From: Phycisphaerales bacterium
GTDB lineage: Bacteria; Planctomycetota; Phycisphaerae; Phycisphaerales; SM1A02
Direction of reading: 5' to 3'
Length of the DNA stretch: 64,000 nt
NCBI GenBank assembly: GCA_029268515.1
Contig: JAQWNP010000017.1
Span: forward strand, 62,001-126,000
Part shown: positions 1-10,100 of the stretch, piece after piece
How positions within the stretch are numbered: the first letter of the stretch is position 1
Layout: each line of letters opens with the position of its first letter
Notes under the pieces: model-generated
Told to the model about the DNA's origin: nothing
The model's database searches: none
The model's input: only the letters and a program-made list of their open reading frames with translations
Program-made: the position numbers and the translations under genes

Positions 1-479
1 AGATTCTTGACTACGGTTTCGTGCTCGACGTTGATCCGGTGATTTCTGCGGATCGACGTTATGTCACGATGACTGTTCGATGGCAGTACTCTGTCCTAGA
101 GAAACTTGAGTCACTCAATTACTCAGGTGCGACTGGTGCAAACGTGATCCCAGGTCAATCGAACGATTTTAACGGTGAAATTCAGTTGCCTATTACGCAG
201 TTGACAATCGTTAATACGACGGTCTCTATTCCTGACAAGGGAACCGTGCTTATTGGTGGACAACGTAAGGTGACTGAAATCGAAGTCGAGGTGGGTGTTC
301 CAGTTCTTTCTAAGGTGCCTTGGCTCAATCGATTCTTCACAAATCGTGTGACTGAAAAGGAAGAAAAGAACCTACTGATTCTTGTGCGACCTGAGATTAT
401 TGTGCAGCAAGAGAATGAAGACCTCTTGTTCCCAGGTCTTTCTGATTCAGTTTCGACCTCAAGCTCGTATATTCGCTAA
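1..479 (+). CDS. Type II/III secretin (GspD/PilQ-like), C-terminal fragment
   Basis: This is the 3' end of a gene entering from the left edge; the frame is open from base 3, so the apparent GTG at 21 is internal. The residues match the C-terminal secretin domain that forms the outer-membrane beta-barrel pore of type II secretion or type IV pilus machines. The diagnostic stretch is VSIPDKGTVLIGGQ, followed by VPVLSKVPWLNRFF and a closing ILVRPEII strand. It would export folded proteins or pass pseudopili. The two pseudopilins and the many secreted proteins elsewhere in the window are plausible clients, though nothing shows a direct link. A strong hairpin terminator follows the stop. GspD and PilQ cannot be told apart from this fragment. 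Confidence 0.88.
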   Translation, partial: ILDYGFVLDVDPVISADRRYVTMTVRWQYSVLEKLESLNYSGATGANVIPGQSNDFNGEIQLPITQLTIVNTTVSIPDKGTVLIGGQRKVTEIEVEVGVPVLSKVPWLNRFFTNRVTEKEEKNLLILVRPEIIVQQENEDLLFPGLSDSVSTSSSYIR

Positions 480-514
480 AACACACGTTCAGAAACGTGC
501 TCAAGCTTAGTATG

Positions 515-549
515 ACCGCCATCCTCATCGCTCAGATGATGATGGCGGT
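515..549 (+). terminator. Rho-independent-type terminator after the secretin
   Basis: ACCGCCATC at 515-523 pairs with GATGGCGGT at 541-549. An inner TCATC/GATGA stem extends it with one mismatch, giving about 14 pairs around a 5-base loop. A T-rich stretch (TGTTCATTT) follows. It lies 35 bases after the secretin stop. Confidence 0.75.
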
Positions 550-560
550 TGTTCATTTAA

Positions 561-947
561 CAAGAGCTTTCCATTAGAAATAACACTGCTGAAGTAGTGG
601 GACTGTTGATCAATAAAGATTCTCTGGTCAATAGCCTGACGGGTAAGAATCCTGCTACGACAACTTTGCGGTTGGCTGTGAAACGAAATCACCGCCCAGA
701 AGTCTTCAGACTTTTAGTTGAATCTGGTGTTCAGTTGAATTAGTAAGGCGAAGATGGGCAGACGCCACTGATTGCTGCGGATCAGTGGGGAACAAGCCCT
801 GAAGTGTTGCACGTGCTGATTGAAGCTGGCGCTAATCCACAAATCAAAGATGCGAAAAGTCAGACCGCTCTCGACTATGCGAAAGAGAATGTCAAATACT
901 TTCAGAGCTTGGCATTCGTTGAACTCAGAGATGCCACCGCAAGGTGA
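561..947 (+). pseudogene. Ankyrin-repeat protein remnant with two consecutive in-frame stops
   Basis: One continuous reading frame from about 561 to the TGA at 945-947 encodes recognisable ankyrin repeats. The first half reads RNNTAEVVGLLI and later RPEVFRLLVESGVQLN; the second reads GEDGQTPLIAADQWGTS and then VLHVLIEAGANPQIKD. Two adjacent stops, TAG and TAA at 741-746, fall exactly where ordinary repeat residues would sit between the repeats, and no frameshift is needed to continue. No convincing start codon or ribosome site precedes it; the frame opens after a stop at 558. The simplest reading is a short ankyrin gene recently inactivated by point mutation. A live downstream fragment starting inside the second half cannot be excluded. 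Confidence 0.7.
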
Positions 948-1030
948 TGGCTATTCTTGGACAGTCCCAATGTCAGTTAGTGGGTAGGACTGGAGAACAT
1001 ATCTCTGTCGCTCATTGCAAGCAGAAGTGC

Positions 1031-1049
1031 ATGCCTTTACGAAAGGCAT
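1031..1049 (-). terminator. Hairpin just after the anti-sigma factor gene
   Basis: A perfect 8-bp inverted repeat (ATGCCTTT/AAAGGCAT) with a 3-base loop lies 5 bases beyond the stop of the minus-strand gene at 1054. There is no T-run behind it, so it may stabilise the 3' end of the transcript rather than terminate transcription. Confidence 0.4.
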
Positions 1050-1053
1050 CTCC

Positions 1054-1479
1054 TTAGCCGGGCTCTTGGCCTGTCGGCACTACGTAGCGCATCTTGATGT
1101 GATTGCCTGGGGCAATCACTTGTAGCTCAGTCATAAATGAGCGTACCAAGATCAGGCCGCGCCCAGCGGGAATCTCTAGATTCTCTTCAACCGTTGGGTC
1201 AGGCACTGCTACTGGATCAAACCCATCGCCCTCATCGATGACATCAAAGTTGGCTGCTTGGTCATCAAAGGCCCACTTCAGCGATACTTTTTTACGGGGG
1301 TCACCTTGATTGCCATGCTGAAATGCATTGGTCAAGGTTTCCTCGAGTGCAAGCCGAATAGCAAAGCGACTCGTTTCGGAGTAGCCGGCCCCTTCAAGCG
1401 CGGGCAGAAGTTGCTCCAGTAGCAGCTGCGTAGCTTGCTCAAGGTCTGCAAGAGTTACTTGATGAGAGGCACTTTGCAT
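1054..1479 (-). CDS. Anti-sigma factor, RsbW/SpoIIAB-like serine kinase
   Basis: 141 aa, the full length of a stand-alone GHKL (HATPase_c_2) anti-sigma kinase. The ATP-binding boxes are visible: N-box EETLTNAFQHGN at about residues 46-57, G1 box DEGDGFDP, and G2 box GRGLILVRSFM. Members of this family bind and inhibit an alternative sigma factor and inactivate their antagonist by phosphorylating a serine in its STAS domain. The gene for such a STAS protein lies 58 bp upstream on the same strand, so the pair forms a partner-switching module. No sigma factor or PP2C phosphatase gene is present nearby, so the target and the input phosphatase must be encoded elsewhere. The function call is firm; the regulated process is unknown. 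Confidence 0.87.
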   Translation of the reverse strand: MQSASHQVTLADLEQATQLLLEQLLPALEGAGYSETSRFAIRLALEETLTNAFQHGNQGDPRKKVSLKWAFDDQAANFDVIDEGDGFDPVAVPDPTVEENLEIPAGRGLILVRSFMTELQVIAPGNHIKMRYVVPTGQEPG

Positions 1480-1537
1480 GACGGCTCAAACGGTGTCAAA
1501 ATCACCGGTATAAGTGGGGGCCTGCTAGGGCATTTGA

Positions 1538-1900
1538 TCAATTGAGACTGGCGAGCCCATCCTCAACAGTATCGTGAATCGAAAAGAGCTGGTCTAACTT
1601 AGTGATCTTAAAGACTTCCATAATCTGTTGGTCAATATTGGTGAGTCTCAATTGACCACCCTTGTCGGCAACTTTCTTGTTGAGTGTGATCAGTACACCC
1701 AAGGCCGCAGAGGAAAGGTGATCAACCTCCATAAAACTGATCAGTATGGCGGGGGTATCTCGCTGATCAATAATCTCTGATATCTCTGCACCAATTTGCT
1801 GAATATTGGCTTCGTCAAGAATGTTGCGATCAACGAAGAGGATACAGGTGACGCCATCTCTTTCCTCAACACGAACGCGTGATTGGGCGGGATTCATCAT
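1538..1900 (-). CDS. Anti-anti-sigma factor, STAS domain (RsbV/SpoIIAA-like)
   Basis: 120 aa forming a single STAS domain. The segment ISFMEVDHLSSAALGVL matches the conserved phosphorylation loop, and Ser64 aligns with the serine that the cognate kinase phosphorylates in SpoIIAA. Unphosphorylated protein of this kind sequesters the anti-sigma factor and frees the sigma factor. It is the first gene of a two-gene minus-strand unit with the RsbW-like kinase, with 58 bp between them. Two Met codons open the frame (residues 1 and 2) and either could be the start. Single-domain STAS proteins can also serve in lipid or transport contexts, but the neighbouring kinase makes partner switching the best reading. 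Confidence 0.87.
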   Translation of the reverse strand: MMNPAQSRVRVEERDGVTCILFVDRNILDEANIQQIGAEISEIIDQRDTPAILISFMEVDHLSSAALGVLITLNKKVADKGGQLRLTNIDQQIMEVFKITKLDQLFSIHDTVEDGLASLN

Positions 1901-2114
1901 TTAGCAGGCTCCGCAGTTTTGGCGAACGTGATCGTTGCCAGGGGTTCTATGAATCAGGCAAGAGGGAACTTTCTTCTCACCTACGGCTCATCCTACCGGA
2001 GCACTCGTTTCGGTTCCACATCGGCCCCATGATCCAATCAGACAGAGGGGTTTCAGTACGACTTCCATCGGCGATCATCTCTGGAATCAATCGCCCCTGA
2101 CTTTAGTCGCCAAT

Positions 2115-5100
2115 TCAATTCGAGATCGGCCCGCCGTTATTACCATCTCCCAAACCACCATTATCAATATCAAAGCCGATGAACTCGTATCGCATCAGTG
2201 AGTAGTCACTTGGGTGTGGGTCATCCGATGGATTTTGGCCGGGGGTCGAAAGCCCTGCGCCACCGAAGTCAACCTGATAAGTCCAGAAGCGGAGATTGAT
2301 ATCACCGTCATTGACATACCAGTTGACGTACTCGATAGGAATATCAATAGTTATGTAGTCATCTTCAGGTGGCTCTTCGGCCGTGGACTCTAGAAGCTCG
2401 TAGTAAAGGTAATCCCATCTTGAAGTATTTGGGTTGTAGATATAACTAAAGAAGGCAGTTCGAACACCAGGGGTTCCGATCACCACCGTTACGTCCGCAG
2501 CACTAAAACGATTCGCCTCGCTATCCACGACGACGCCAATGTCAGTGATAGGGCCTGATACTGGGTAGGTCACTTCGTTGAATGGGAATGGGGCGTCAGT
2601 TGAATTGGTGCCACGTGTTCGCTTGGTGCGGACGATGAACGAATTGTTGTCGCCTTCACCCTTGACGCTGAAAATGTTGCCACCAATGTGGACGCCAGTG
2701 AGGACATATATATCATCAAGCCAAGGTGAGTCATCGTAAGCCAGATCGCTTTGAGCTACTAAGGCCAAGCAAGCTTCACGCGGTCGTGGACTACCAAACC
2801 CGTAGAAGGGTCCCTCCTCGCCAGCACCGGCGGAAATCGGTGGTGTAGCGTTCCCTCGAGCTGTTGCCGTCAGTGCAGCGCGAAGCTGTTGGGGTGACGC
2901 GTCAATTCCATAATATTGATTATGAAAGCCCTGGACATCACAAGCGACTGCAGCAACCATCGCGGCGGCAGCACTGGTGCCACTAAAATCATTGGTATAA
3001 GCACGTTCCAGGATGCGCGTTCCATACGCGACGTTCGACTCCGCCTTCTGGCATGGATTCCAGTTTGGTCCTATTGGGAATGGATCAATTGGGTCATAGC
3101 AGTCCAAATTACCAATCCCCTGGGTGAAGTCTGGGTTGAAGGCCAGGTCCACAATTGGTGTTGTTCCACCAGTGGTGTATACGTTACGTCCCCACATCAA
3201 CAGACTGATTTGATTACCAGTGTCTGGCCATCCGCTGGGATCACCGGCGCCAGTTGGTCCCTCTGAGTTATAGCTGCTGAAGTAGAGTGGTATCGATCCT
3301 TGGGTTACAGAAGCATCCCATTCAGGTATCACGACATCGTCAGAACTGGAAGAGGCGCCACCTGGGGAACCAGCGGCCGTAATAATGGCGCCGTTGTCGC
3401 CAAAATCTGGTTGCCCAGTCAGATCTTGGCTGGCATTGCCTGCTGACATAACCACGGTGATTCCGAGATCTGCGGCAACTCCGGCAAGCTGCCAGACCGG
3501 CTCAATGGTATTGAGACAATCACCACCGCCATTAGGTCCATACGGCGCACAGATAACATCACCAATAGAAAGTGTGTTGAGCGCATTGGTCCATGCCTCG
3601 AGCTCTCGGGGGCCATCTTCAAGAGATTGAAGTGGGAAGAAATAGGCCTCAGCTTCTGGTGCGATGCCAACGACGCCAATCTGCTCCAGATTGTTTGGCT
3701 GATCATTGTTGGGTAGCCCTGGATTGGGGCGCGTCTGGTCCACTGCATTGATAATCCCTAGTACAGCCGTGCCGTGCGCGGGCCCGTAGGGTTCGGGCAA
3801 TAACTGCATGGTCACGTCTGGTTCAAGGGTGACATTGAGATCTTCATGCATCTCAATGTAGGAATAGTCAATCACTGCAACACGTACGCCATATCCGCGT
3901 GTTCTGTTGTAGATCACGCCGTCAGTTGAAGCGAGGTCACGACCATATTCTTGCTGATACTCGGCGCCAATGCCATAGAGGCCAGCCCACTTGTACCAGA
4001 AGGGATCGAGTTTCTTTTTTCGCCACTCCTCTAGGTAGAGTCCTTGGCCCATGTAGCCACTGACGCCAGACTCAAACCCGGTGCAAGCGGGCAGGATGCC
4101 ACGAAGGTTTGGCTGTACGAAGCTTGGGGTGGGGAATGCAAGTGTTGGGAAGTCAGAACTGACCTGTCCACCGTAGAACGTCTCTCTGAAGCCATACGCA
4201 ATTGGTGTCAAGTACCCTTGTCCATCGGTGAAGTCTGGTGTGTCGTAATCGGCACACATTGGGTCACTGCAACGTGGAATAGGAGGGAAGAGTGGATCAG
4301 AACTGTTTTCTTGTGATCGATTGCACATGATGCTCGCGATTTCAGCACAACCCGAATCCCATCCTGCAGTACAGCAGTAGCCAAACGATTCAATAGCACA
4401 CACGGTGGTGCAGCATTGTGCGTTCTCACATCCTCTGGTTCCATTGGGCTGGTCACATGGCCCCGCGAGAACAGAACCAATACAGGGGCAATAGCCGAAG
4501 GTATTGGCACTCAAAGGTCGTGGTAGTCCGAGGCCGGCATACACCACAGGGCATTCTGCAAGCGGGGGGAATGCAACTTGTTCAATAAGATCCTGGGCAT
4601 CATCACAAACGGACATGGCCAGCTGTTGGCACCATGTGTTCCAGATCTCAGCAAGCTCTTGCCCTGGTTGGCCACTGCATCCTGCATAGAGTCCGACAAT
4701 ATCGTCACAACATGCAGTTCCAGGTGTATCGGTATCACCATAATCCCAGCAATTGTAGAACGTCAACGCTTGGTGACAGGGGCCTTGATATCGTTGGCTC
4801 GGGACGTTATCTGCAGGAGGTGTCCAGCCGGGAACCGGTGCCTGGCCAGTCCATGAAAGCCACCACCAGTCATAACCACAAGGGAAAAGGCCCGAATCAA
4901 ATTGGCAAGGCAGATCAATACAGTCAGTTGAGCCGCTTGTAAAGATCACTTCCCATGGGAATCCAAGGCGATCGCAGATTGCCTTGGGGATGCCCTCTGG
5001 AATTTCGTCGTCTGGAACGTACACAGCGTATGGACGAACTCGAGCGCCGGTTATGATATTTTGAAAGGTTGGTATGTTGCTGAGGCAACTAAAAGGCGAG

Positions 5101-6878
5101 GCCGGAATGTTAGCAACATTTGACGCGGGTGCCCCCTGTGCACAGCAAGTACCAAAGAGGACTTCATCACCCGGTGCCACTTCAGGTGAAAGTGGCTCGC
5201 CGCATTCAAGAGGCGGGAAGTTTCCAGTGGTATCGCGCCAAGCGATGAACGTGCCCTCGACCGCACCTACACAGATTGCAACAGACGTCGTAAAACAGCC
5301 TTCGCCTGGAATGGCACAGATGCCGGTTTCTCTACAGCGACCTGATGGGACGCCTTGATTATCTAATTCAGTGCACAGTGAGTTCCTGACTTCCTGCTCG
5401 TCATTAATAAACTCTGGTGGCGTCCAGAATGAGGGCACGCCCAGTTCGTCTCCAATTGCCGAACATGCCTCAGTCGCACCCTCGATATCCACTCCAAACG
5501 TAATCATACAGCTCGTGCCAAGGCAACAAGAGCCGAAAAAACCGTCTCGTGCTAGCTCAAAGACGTCTGTCTGTTCATTATGTCCAAAGCCCGCAAAGCT
5601 AGGATTGGGGTTGGTAAGTGGATCATACGAATTGGCGCAATCAGCCAGTGTCGTGATGGTAATGGTCGCATTTGGGTCAATGAAATCTGAGGTGCATGCA
5701 CCTTCAAGACAGAGCGCTTCATCACAAGTAAGGCCGCCTTGAAAGATGGCGTTGATGGCACCGCATGTGGCAGCGTCTGTCTCCTCACATTCTGCTGCTT
5801 CGAGTGCTTCGCCAGCAGGAGCAGGGACACAACAAGCGCCAACGCCTGGTGCTGGAGGGCAAGGATTCAGGGCACAAGTGCCACCAATAACAAAATCTGC
5901 TTGTGGAAACTGATTGCTGACGGCGTTGTCAACACAAGTGCCATCGGCCTCACAGCCACGACCTTCGCAGCCGGTTGCACAGGCCGCCTGACCTTGTCCG
6001 ATAGTCGCTAGATTGAACGTGCCGCCTTGGACAGCGCATTCCTGGCTGGTGAGTAGCAAGCAGGCATTTTGAAATCCCTGAGGAAAGCAGCAGGCACCGG
6101 TACATGTATCTGCTGCACATAGGCCACCAACGAAGTTGCCTCCAACATTATTGCAGTCTGCTTGAGTTGCTTGAATACAGCCTGTTCCCACACAGCAAGC
6201 GCCTGCGCCTAGGACTGGGGCCATCGTACTGGCGGCGAGTGTTGCCGCTGGTGGTGACGAATTGACATAGCCATGTGGCTCAGGTTTGGTTTCATAAGCA
6301 ATCCACTCGACACAATCAAGCGCTTGTAATTCTTTTGCAAGTTGCTGCGAGAATGCATCTGCTACTTCGATATACATCATGCCAGCTAGATCAGGTTGGG
6401 CCTTGCCAGAATTGATCGCCGCTTTTGATCGGATGCGGTTGAGATCGCCTTCTTGGAGTTTTCGAAATGGTGAGCTGAATATCGCCCCGTACCTTCGAGC
6501 TAAGACATCGACTTCGAAGGTACTTTGGCGGGAACGAGACATGATCATGCCGTCAGCCTGAGGCCGGGCTTTCATGTCATCTGCGAACTTGATGATCAAT
6601 CTTGCGTCGTAACCAGTCGGTTTGATGAGCTTATTGGTTTTAGGAATTATCTGACGTGAAATGAGTGGTCGCCCATTAATTTCCTCAATGTCCGTTTCAC
6701 TCATTTCTTCAAGAGCAATGTCTTTGCTGAGTTGGTTCGTTCGAGCTGTGGGTGCTCGACTTTCACGATCTTCAACCTGACCCAGGGCAGTATTGCCTAT
6801 GGTCAGTAGAGATATTGAAAGAACTCCAAGGATGCAGCTTTTGAAGAGGCTCTTAGCAGGGGATTGCAGGCGCGTCAT
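2115..6878 (-). CDS. Giant secreted S8 subtilisin-family protease with Cys-rich GACC modules
   Basis: 1587 aa. An N-terminal signal peptide (hydrophobic run ILGVLSISLLTIG, then NTALGQ) is followed by a propeptide-like segment. From about residue 225 to 900 there is a long Cys-rich region with recurring GACC...C...C...GG.F units. The subtilase domain follows, with Asp in VAVIDYSY near residue 1000, His in HGTAVLGI near 1035, the oxyanion Asn in VVMSAGN, and the nucleophile in FSGTSAAAAM near 1297. The Asp motif is atypical (DYSY rather than DTG). The His-Ser spacing of about 260 residues is longer than usual, which implies inserted loops. The last ~200 residues look like a beta-rich extracellular domain. 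It probably acts outside the cell, with the many cysteines forming disulfides. Substrate unknown. It is transcribed alone after a ~300-bp leader. Confidence 0.85.
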   Translation of the reverse strand: MTRLQSPAKSLFKSCILGVLSISLLTIGNTALGQVEDRESRAPTARTNQLSKDIALEEMSETDIEEINGRPLISRQIIPKTNKLIKPTGYDARLIIKFADDMKARPQADGMIMSRSRQSTFEVDVLARRYGAIFSSPFRKLQEGDLNRIRSKAAINSGKAQPDLAGMMYIEVADAFSQQLAKELQALDCVEWIAYETKPEPHGYVNSSPPAATLAASTMAPVLGAGACCVGTGCIQATQADCNNVGGNFVGGLCAADTCTGACCFPQGFQNACLLLTSQECAVQGGTFNLATIGQGQAACATGCEGRGCEADGTCVDNAVSNQFPQADFVIGGTCALNPCPPAPGVGACCVPAPAGEALEAAECEETDAATCGAINAIFQGGLTCDEALCLEGACTSDFIDPNATITITTLADCANSYDPLTNPNPSFAGFGHNEQTDVFELARDGFFGSCCLGTSCMITFGVDIEGATEACSAIGDELGVPSFWTPPEFINDEQEVRNSLCTELDNQGVPSGRCRETGICAIPGEGCFTTSVAICVGAVEGTFIAWRDTTGNFPPLECGEPLSPEVAPGDEVLFGTCCAQGAPASNVANIPASPFSCLSNIPTFQNIITGARVRPYAVYVPDDEIPEGIPKAICDRLGFPWEVIFTSGSTDCIDLPCQFDSGLFPCGYDWWWLSWTGQAPVPGWTPPADNVPSQRYQGPCHQALTFYNCWDYGDTDTPGTACCDDIVGLYAGCSGQPGQELAEIWNTWCQQLAMSVCDDAQDLIEQVAFPPLAECPVVYAGLGLPRPLSANTFGYCPCIGSVLAGPCDQPNGTRGCENAQCCTTVCAIESFGYCCTAGWDSGCAEIASIMCNRSQENSSDPLFPPIPRCSDPMCADYDTPDFTDGQGYLTPIAYGFRETFYGGQVSSDFPTLAFPTPSFVQPNLRGILPACTGFESGVSGYMGQGLYLEEWRKKKLDPFWYKWAGLYGIGAEYQQEYGRDLASTDGVIYNRTRGYGVRVAVIDYSYIEMHEDLNVTLEPDVTMQLLPEPYGPAHGTAVLGIINAVDQTRPNPGLPNNDQPNNLEQIGVVGIAPEAEAYFFPLQSLEDGPRELEAWTNALNTLSIGDVICAPYGPNGGGDCLNTIEPVWQLAGVAADLGITVVMSAGNASQDLTGQPDFGDNGAIITAAGSPGGASSSSDDVVIPEWDASVTQGSIPLYFSSYNSEGPTGAGDPSGWPDTGNQISLLMWGRNVYTTGGTTPIVDLAFNPDFTQGIGNLDCYDPIDPFPIGPNWNPCQKAESNVAYGTRILERAYTNDFSGTSAAAAMVAAVACDVQGFHNQYYGIDASPQQLRAALTATARGNATPPISAGAGEEGPFYGFGSPRPREACLALVAQSDLAYDDSPWLDDIYVLTGVHIGGNIFSVKGEGDNNSFIVRTKRTRGTNSTDAPFPFNEVTYPVSGPITDIGVVVDSEANRFSAADVTVVIGTPGVRTAFFSYIYNPNTSRWDYLYYELLESTAEEPPEDDYITIDIPIEYVNWYVNDGDINLRFWTYQVDFGGAGLSTPGQNPSDDPHPSDYSLMRYEFIGFDIDNGGLGDGNNGGPISN

Positions 6879-7181
6879 GCCGAATTACTCCATTGAACTT
6901 TCAAGTCGATGCATCTCAACTGCCCCTCACTTTTTGCGCACTCACTTAGAGTTCTGCAATGGAGGAGAAGATCCTTGCATCGGCCTTTTACCCACCACTT
7001 ATTTCGGCCTTTGATCGGCCATTTAAGCGCATGGGTACTTCCATCGCAGGGAGCTCCACCTTGGAGGCCTGCGACCCGTCCCTAACAACATCAATAGTAT
7101 CACACAAACCACCGCCAAGCGTTCAAAAAGGTGGTTTCAACTTCTTGGACTCTTCAGCTTGAGGTGGTGCCCACCCTATGC
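6879..7181 (-). other. Spacer between rpoC and the subtilase gene, with hairpins
   Basis: No gene is seen here. Two inverted repeats are visible: ACCACC/GGTGGT at 7108-7135, which could end the rpoC transcript, and GCAGG..CTCC/GGAG.CCTGC at 7046-7072 in what would be the subtilase 5' leader. TCGGCC occurs three times in the leader, at 6980, 7004 and 7015. I could not match the leader to any riboswitch consensus I know. Confidence 0.4.
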
Positions 7182-10100
7182 TCAGGCCTCACTCTCGCCA
7201 GCCAAGGAGGCCGCCTCATTTGGGATCTGGTCGTCAGGAAAGCCGGAGCCTGAATCTAATGGTTCAGCGCCAAGGGCCTCAGCGGCCTCGACAGCCTCTG
7301 CAAGCATGGCCTCCTCTTCTTCCTCCATCGAAATTGGTGGTTCAACCAGTCTCTGGACCTGCATTCGCAGGTAGGGATCAAAACCCGTCCCCGCTGGAAT
7401 GAGGTGGCCGAGCAAGACGTTTTCCTTGAGCCCCACCAGATTATCCACGGCACCTCGTAGTGAGGCTTCTGTGAGGACCTTGGTGGTTTCTTGGAAACTT
7501 GCTCCAGAAAGGAACGACTCGGATTGTAAGGACGCCTTGGTGATGCCAAGGAGGAGCGTCTTGCCCATTGCGGGCCGGGCCCTCTTTGACTTAGCGGCTT
7601 GTTTGCCGTCACCTTCAGCGAGGTCATTGGCCTCTTTGAAAGCATCTTTATCAATCATTTGGCCAGCTACGAGCGAGGTCTCACCGGTATCGGTCACACG
7701 TACTTGCTTGGCAATCTTTCGATTGGCATCGCGGAACGCATATTTATCAACGACATCATTCGGCAGCAGATAGGTATCACCCGGTTGTTCTATCTGAACT
7801 TTACTGAGCATACAGGTGAGAATGGTCTCAATGTGTTTATCAGCAATGGGTACGCCTTGAGCACGATAGACATTCTGAACCTCATCAAGCATGTAGCTGT
7901 AGAGCGCTTCTTCGCCCTTAATCTTAAGAATGTCTGATGGTATTTCAGGACCTTCGGTGAGTCGGTCGCCTGCTTTGACATGATCGTTGGTATGAACCAA
8001 GAGTCGTTTGCCCTGTGCCACATGGTGATCAAGCTCCAGGCCAGCTTCGTTGATAACCCGGATGGTCATCTTGCCCTTGCGCTTGTCTGGATGTAGCTCG
8101 ACACGACCAGATATTTCACTGGTTACTGCAGGATCCTTGGGAATACGAGCCTCAAATATTTCAGTGACACGTGGAAGGCCGCCAACAATGTCAGCTGAGC
8201 CTGCAACTAAAGAGGGGAGTCTTGCAAGCATTTCACCCATATTAATGGGCTGGCCTTCTTCAACCTCAATGCGAGCCTTTGCGGGTAGGTGGTGGAAGTC
8301 CAGAACATTGCCCGATTCATCTTCGATGAGAATCTGCGGGTGTTTTTCGCCGGTATGAGCCACGACGATAAGTTCTTTGCCAGCAGGTGTTTCCTCTTCA
8401 CGGACGGTGTCTTCGGTCAGAATGTCTTTGAAGCGGACGGTGCCGGTTCGTTCGGCCAGAATCGGTGTTCGGTGGGGATCCCATTCGACGAGCACCTTGC
8501 CCTTACGAATCGTTTCGCCAGCCTTCACGCGAATGACTGATCCGTACTCCACTTTGTGTTTCTCGAGCTCACGGCCTCGATCATCAATCACAGCGACTTC
8601 ACCATTACGCTTAAGTGCAATCGTTTGTACGCCATCTGGATTCTTAACATCGACCTCGTTGCAGTCTCTGATCTCAACGGTGCCGCTATTTTCAGCGCGG
8701 TGCGAAGGATCTAGTGTTGCACGAGTCGCTACGCCACCGGTATGGAATGTTCGCATGGTCAGCTGGGTACCTGGCTCGCCGATTGACTGAGCTGCAATGG
8801 TGCCCACAGCAAGGCCTTCTTCAGCGGCTTGGCCAGTTGAAAGGTCCATGCCGTAACAAGCGACGCAGCAACCTCGAGATGTTTCACAAGTAAGTGGGCT
8901 GCGTACCTGGACAGAGTCAATTCCAAGTTCTTCGATTCGCTTTGCAATGTCCGCAGTAATGATCTGGTTTTCAGCGACAATGCGCTTGTCAGTCATTGGG
9001 TTGATGATGGTTTGGCGGCTTGTTCGGCCAAGAATCAGTTCGCGTAGCGGGACGTCAATCTCTTTGCCTTTGTAGACCGCACGCTTGGGTACCCCGAGCT
9101 TGGTCTTGCAGCTTTGTTCCGTAATAACCATTCCCTGAGCAACGTCATAAAGCTTACGTGTGAGGTAGCCGGAGTCAGCGGTCTTAAGTGCTGTATCAGC
9201 CAGTCCTTTTCGTGCGCCGTGCGTTGAAGAGAAGTACTCGAGAACATTCAAGCCTTCACGGAAATTGGACCGAATTGGTGTTTCGATAATTTCGCCTGAG
9301 GGCTTGGCCATCAGGCCACGCATGCCAGCTAATTGCTGCATCTGGCTGATGTTGCCACGGGCACCAGATGTTGACATGAGATAAACAGGGTTCAGGTACT
9401 TTGCACCCTCATCGGAGTTGATTGGAGTTTCATCGCCTGTCGTAGGATCACGACGGTCATTCTTGAGTGTTTCAACCAGTGCTTGTGTGATCTGTTCGCG
9501 GCAGTGTGCCCAGAGGTCAAGTAGCTGATTATGGCGTTCTCGTTCTGTGATTGCACCAGCGCTGTAGCTTTTCTCAACTCGGTCAACACGTTTTTGTGTT
9601 TCAGCGATCAGGTCACTTTTTGATGTCGGTATTCGCATGTCAGCAATACCGATTGAAAGTCCGGAGACTGTTGATGTCTTAAATCCGACCTCTTTCATTG
9701 CATCAAGAAGCTCAAGTGTGGCGGGGCGGCCCGAGTACCTGTAAGTATCGTCAATGACAGCACTGCAGCCTTTTTTGCCAAGCGTGCAGTTGTAGAAGGG
9801 AATCTGTGGATCTAGAACATCGTTGAAGAGTACGCGGCCTACTGTGGTGAGAACACGTTTGTTCGACTGTATTGGTGATGGTGTGCCGCCCTCATTGTCA
9901 ACAACCTCTGTTGCATTCTTGAGGCGTACGTAAATAGGCTCATGTAAATCGATGGTCTTATGGTCATAAGCAAGAATTGCTTCATGGGGTTCAGCGAAGA
10001 CGGAATAGCGCGTCTTCTCTGGCGTTGGCTCTTCTAGCATCGTGGTCAGGAAATAGACGCCCATCACAATATCCTGACTGGGCGAAACAATTGGCCGGCC

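Noticed and set aside
741-746. Programmed readthrough of the ankyrin stops
   Set aside because: Two consecutive stops make readthrough implausible, and no readthrough context is visible.
6879-7075. Cyclic-di-GMP (GEMM) riboswitch in the subtilase leader
   Set aside because: The conserved GEMM blocks could not be found in order; only a loose resemblance in one segment.
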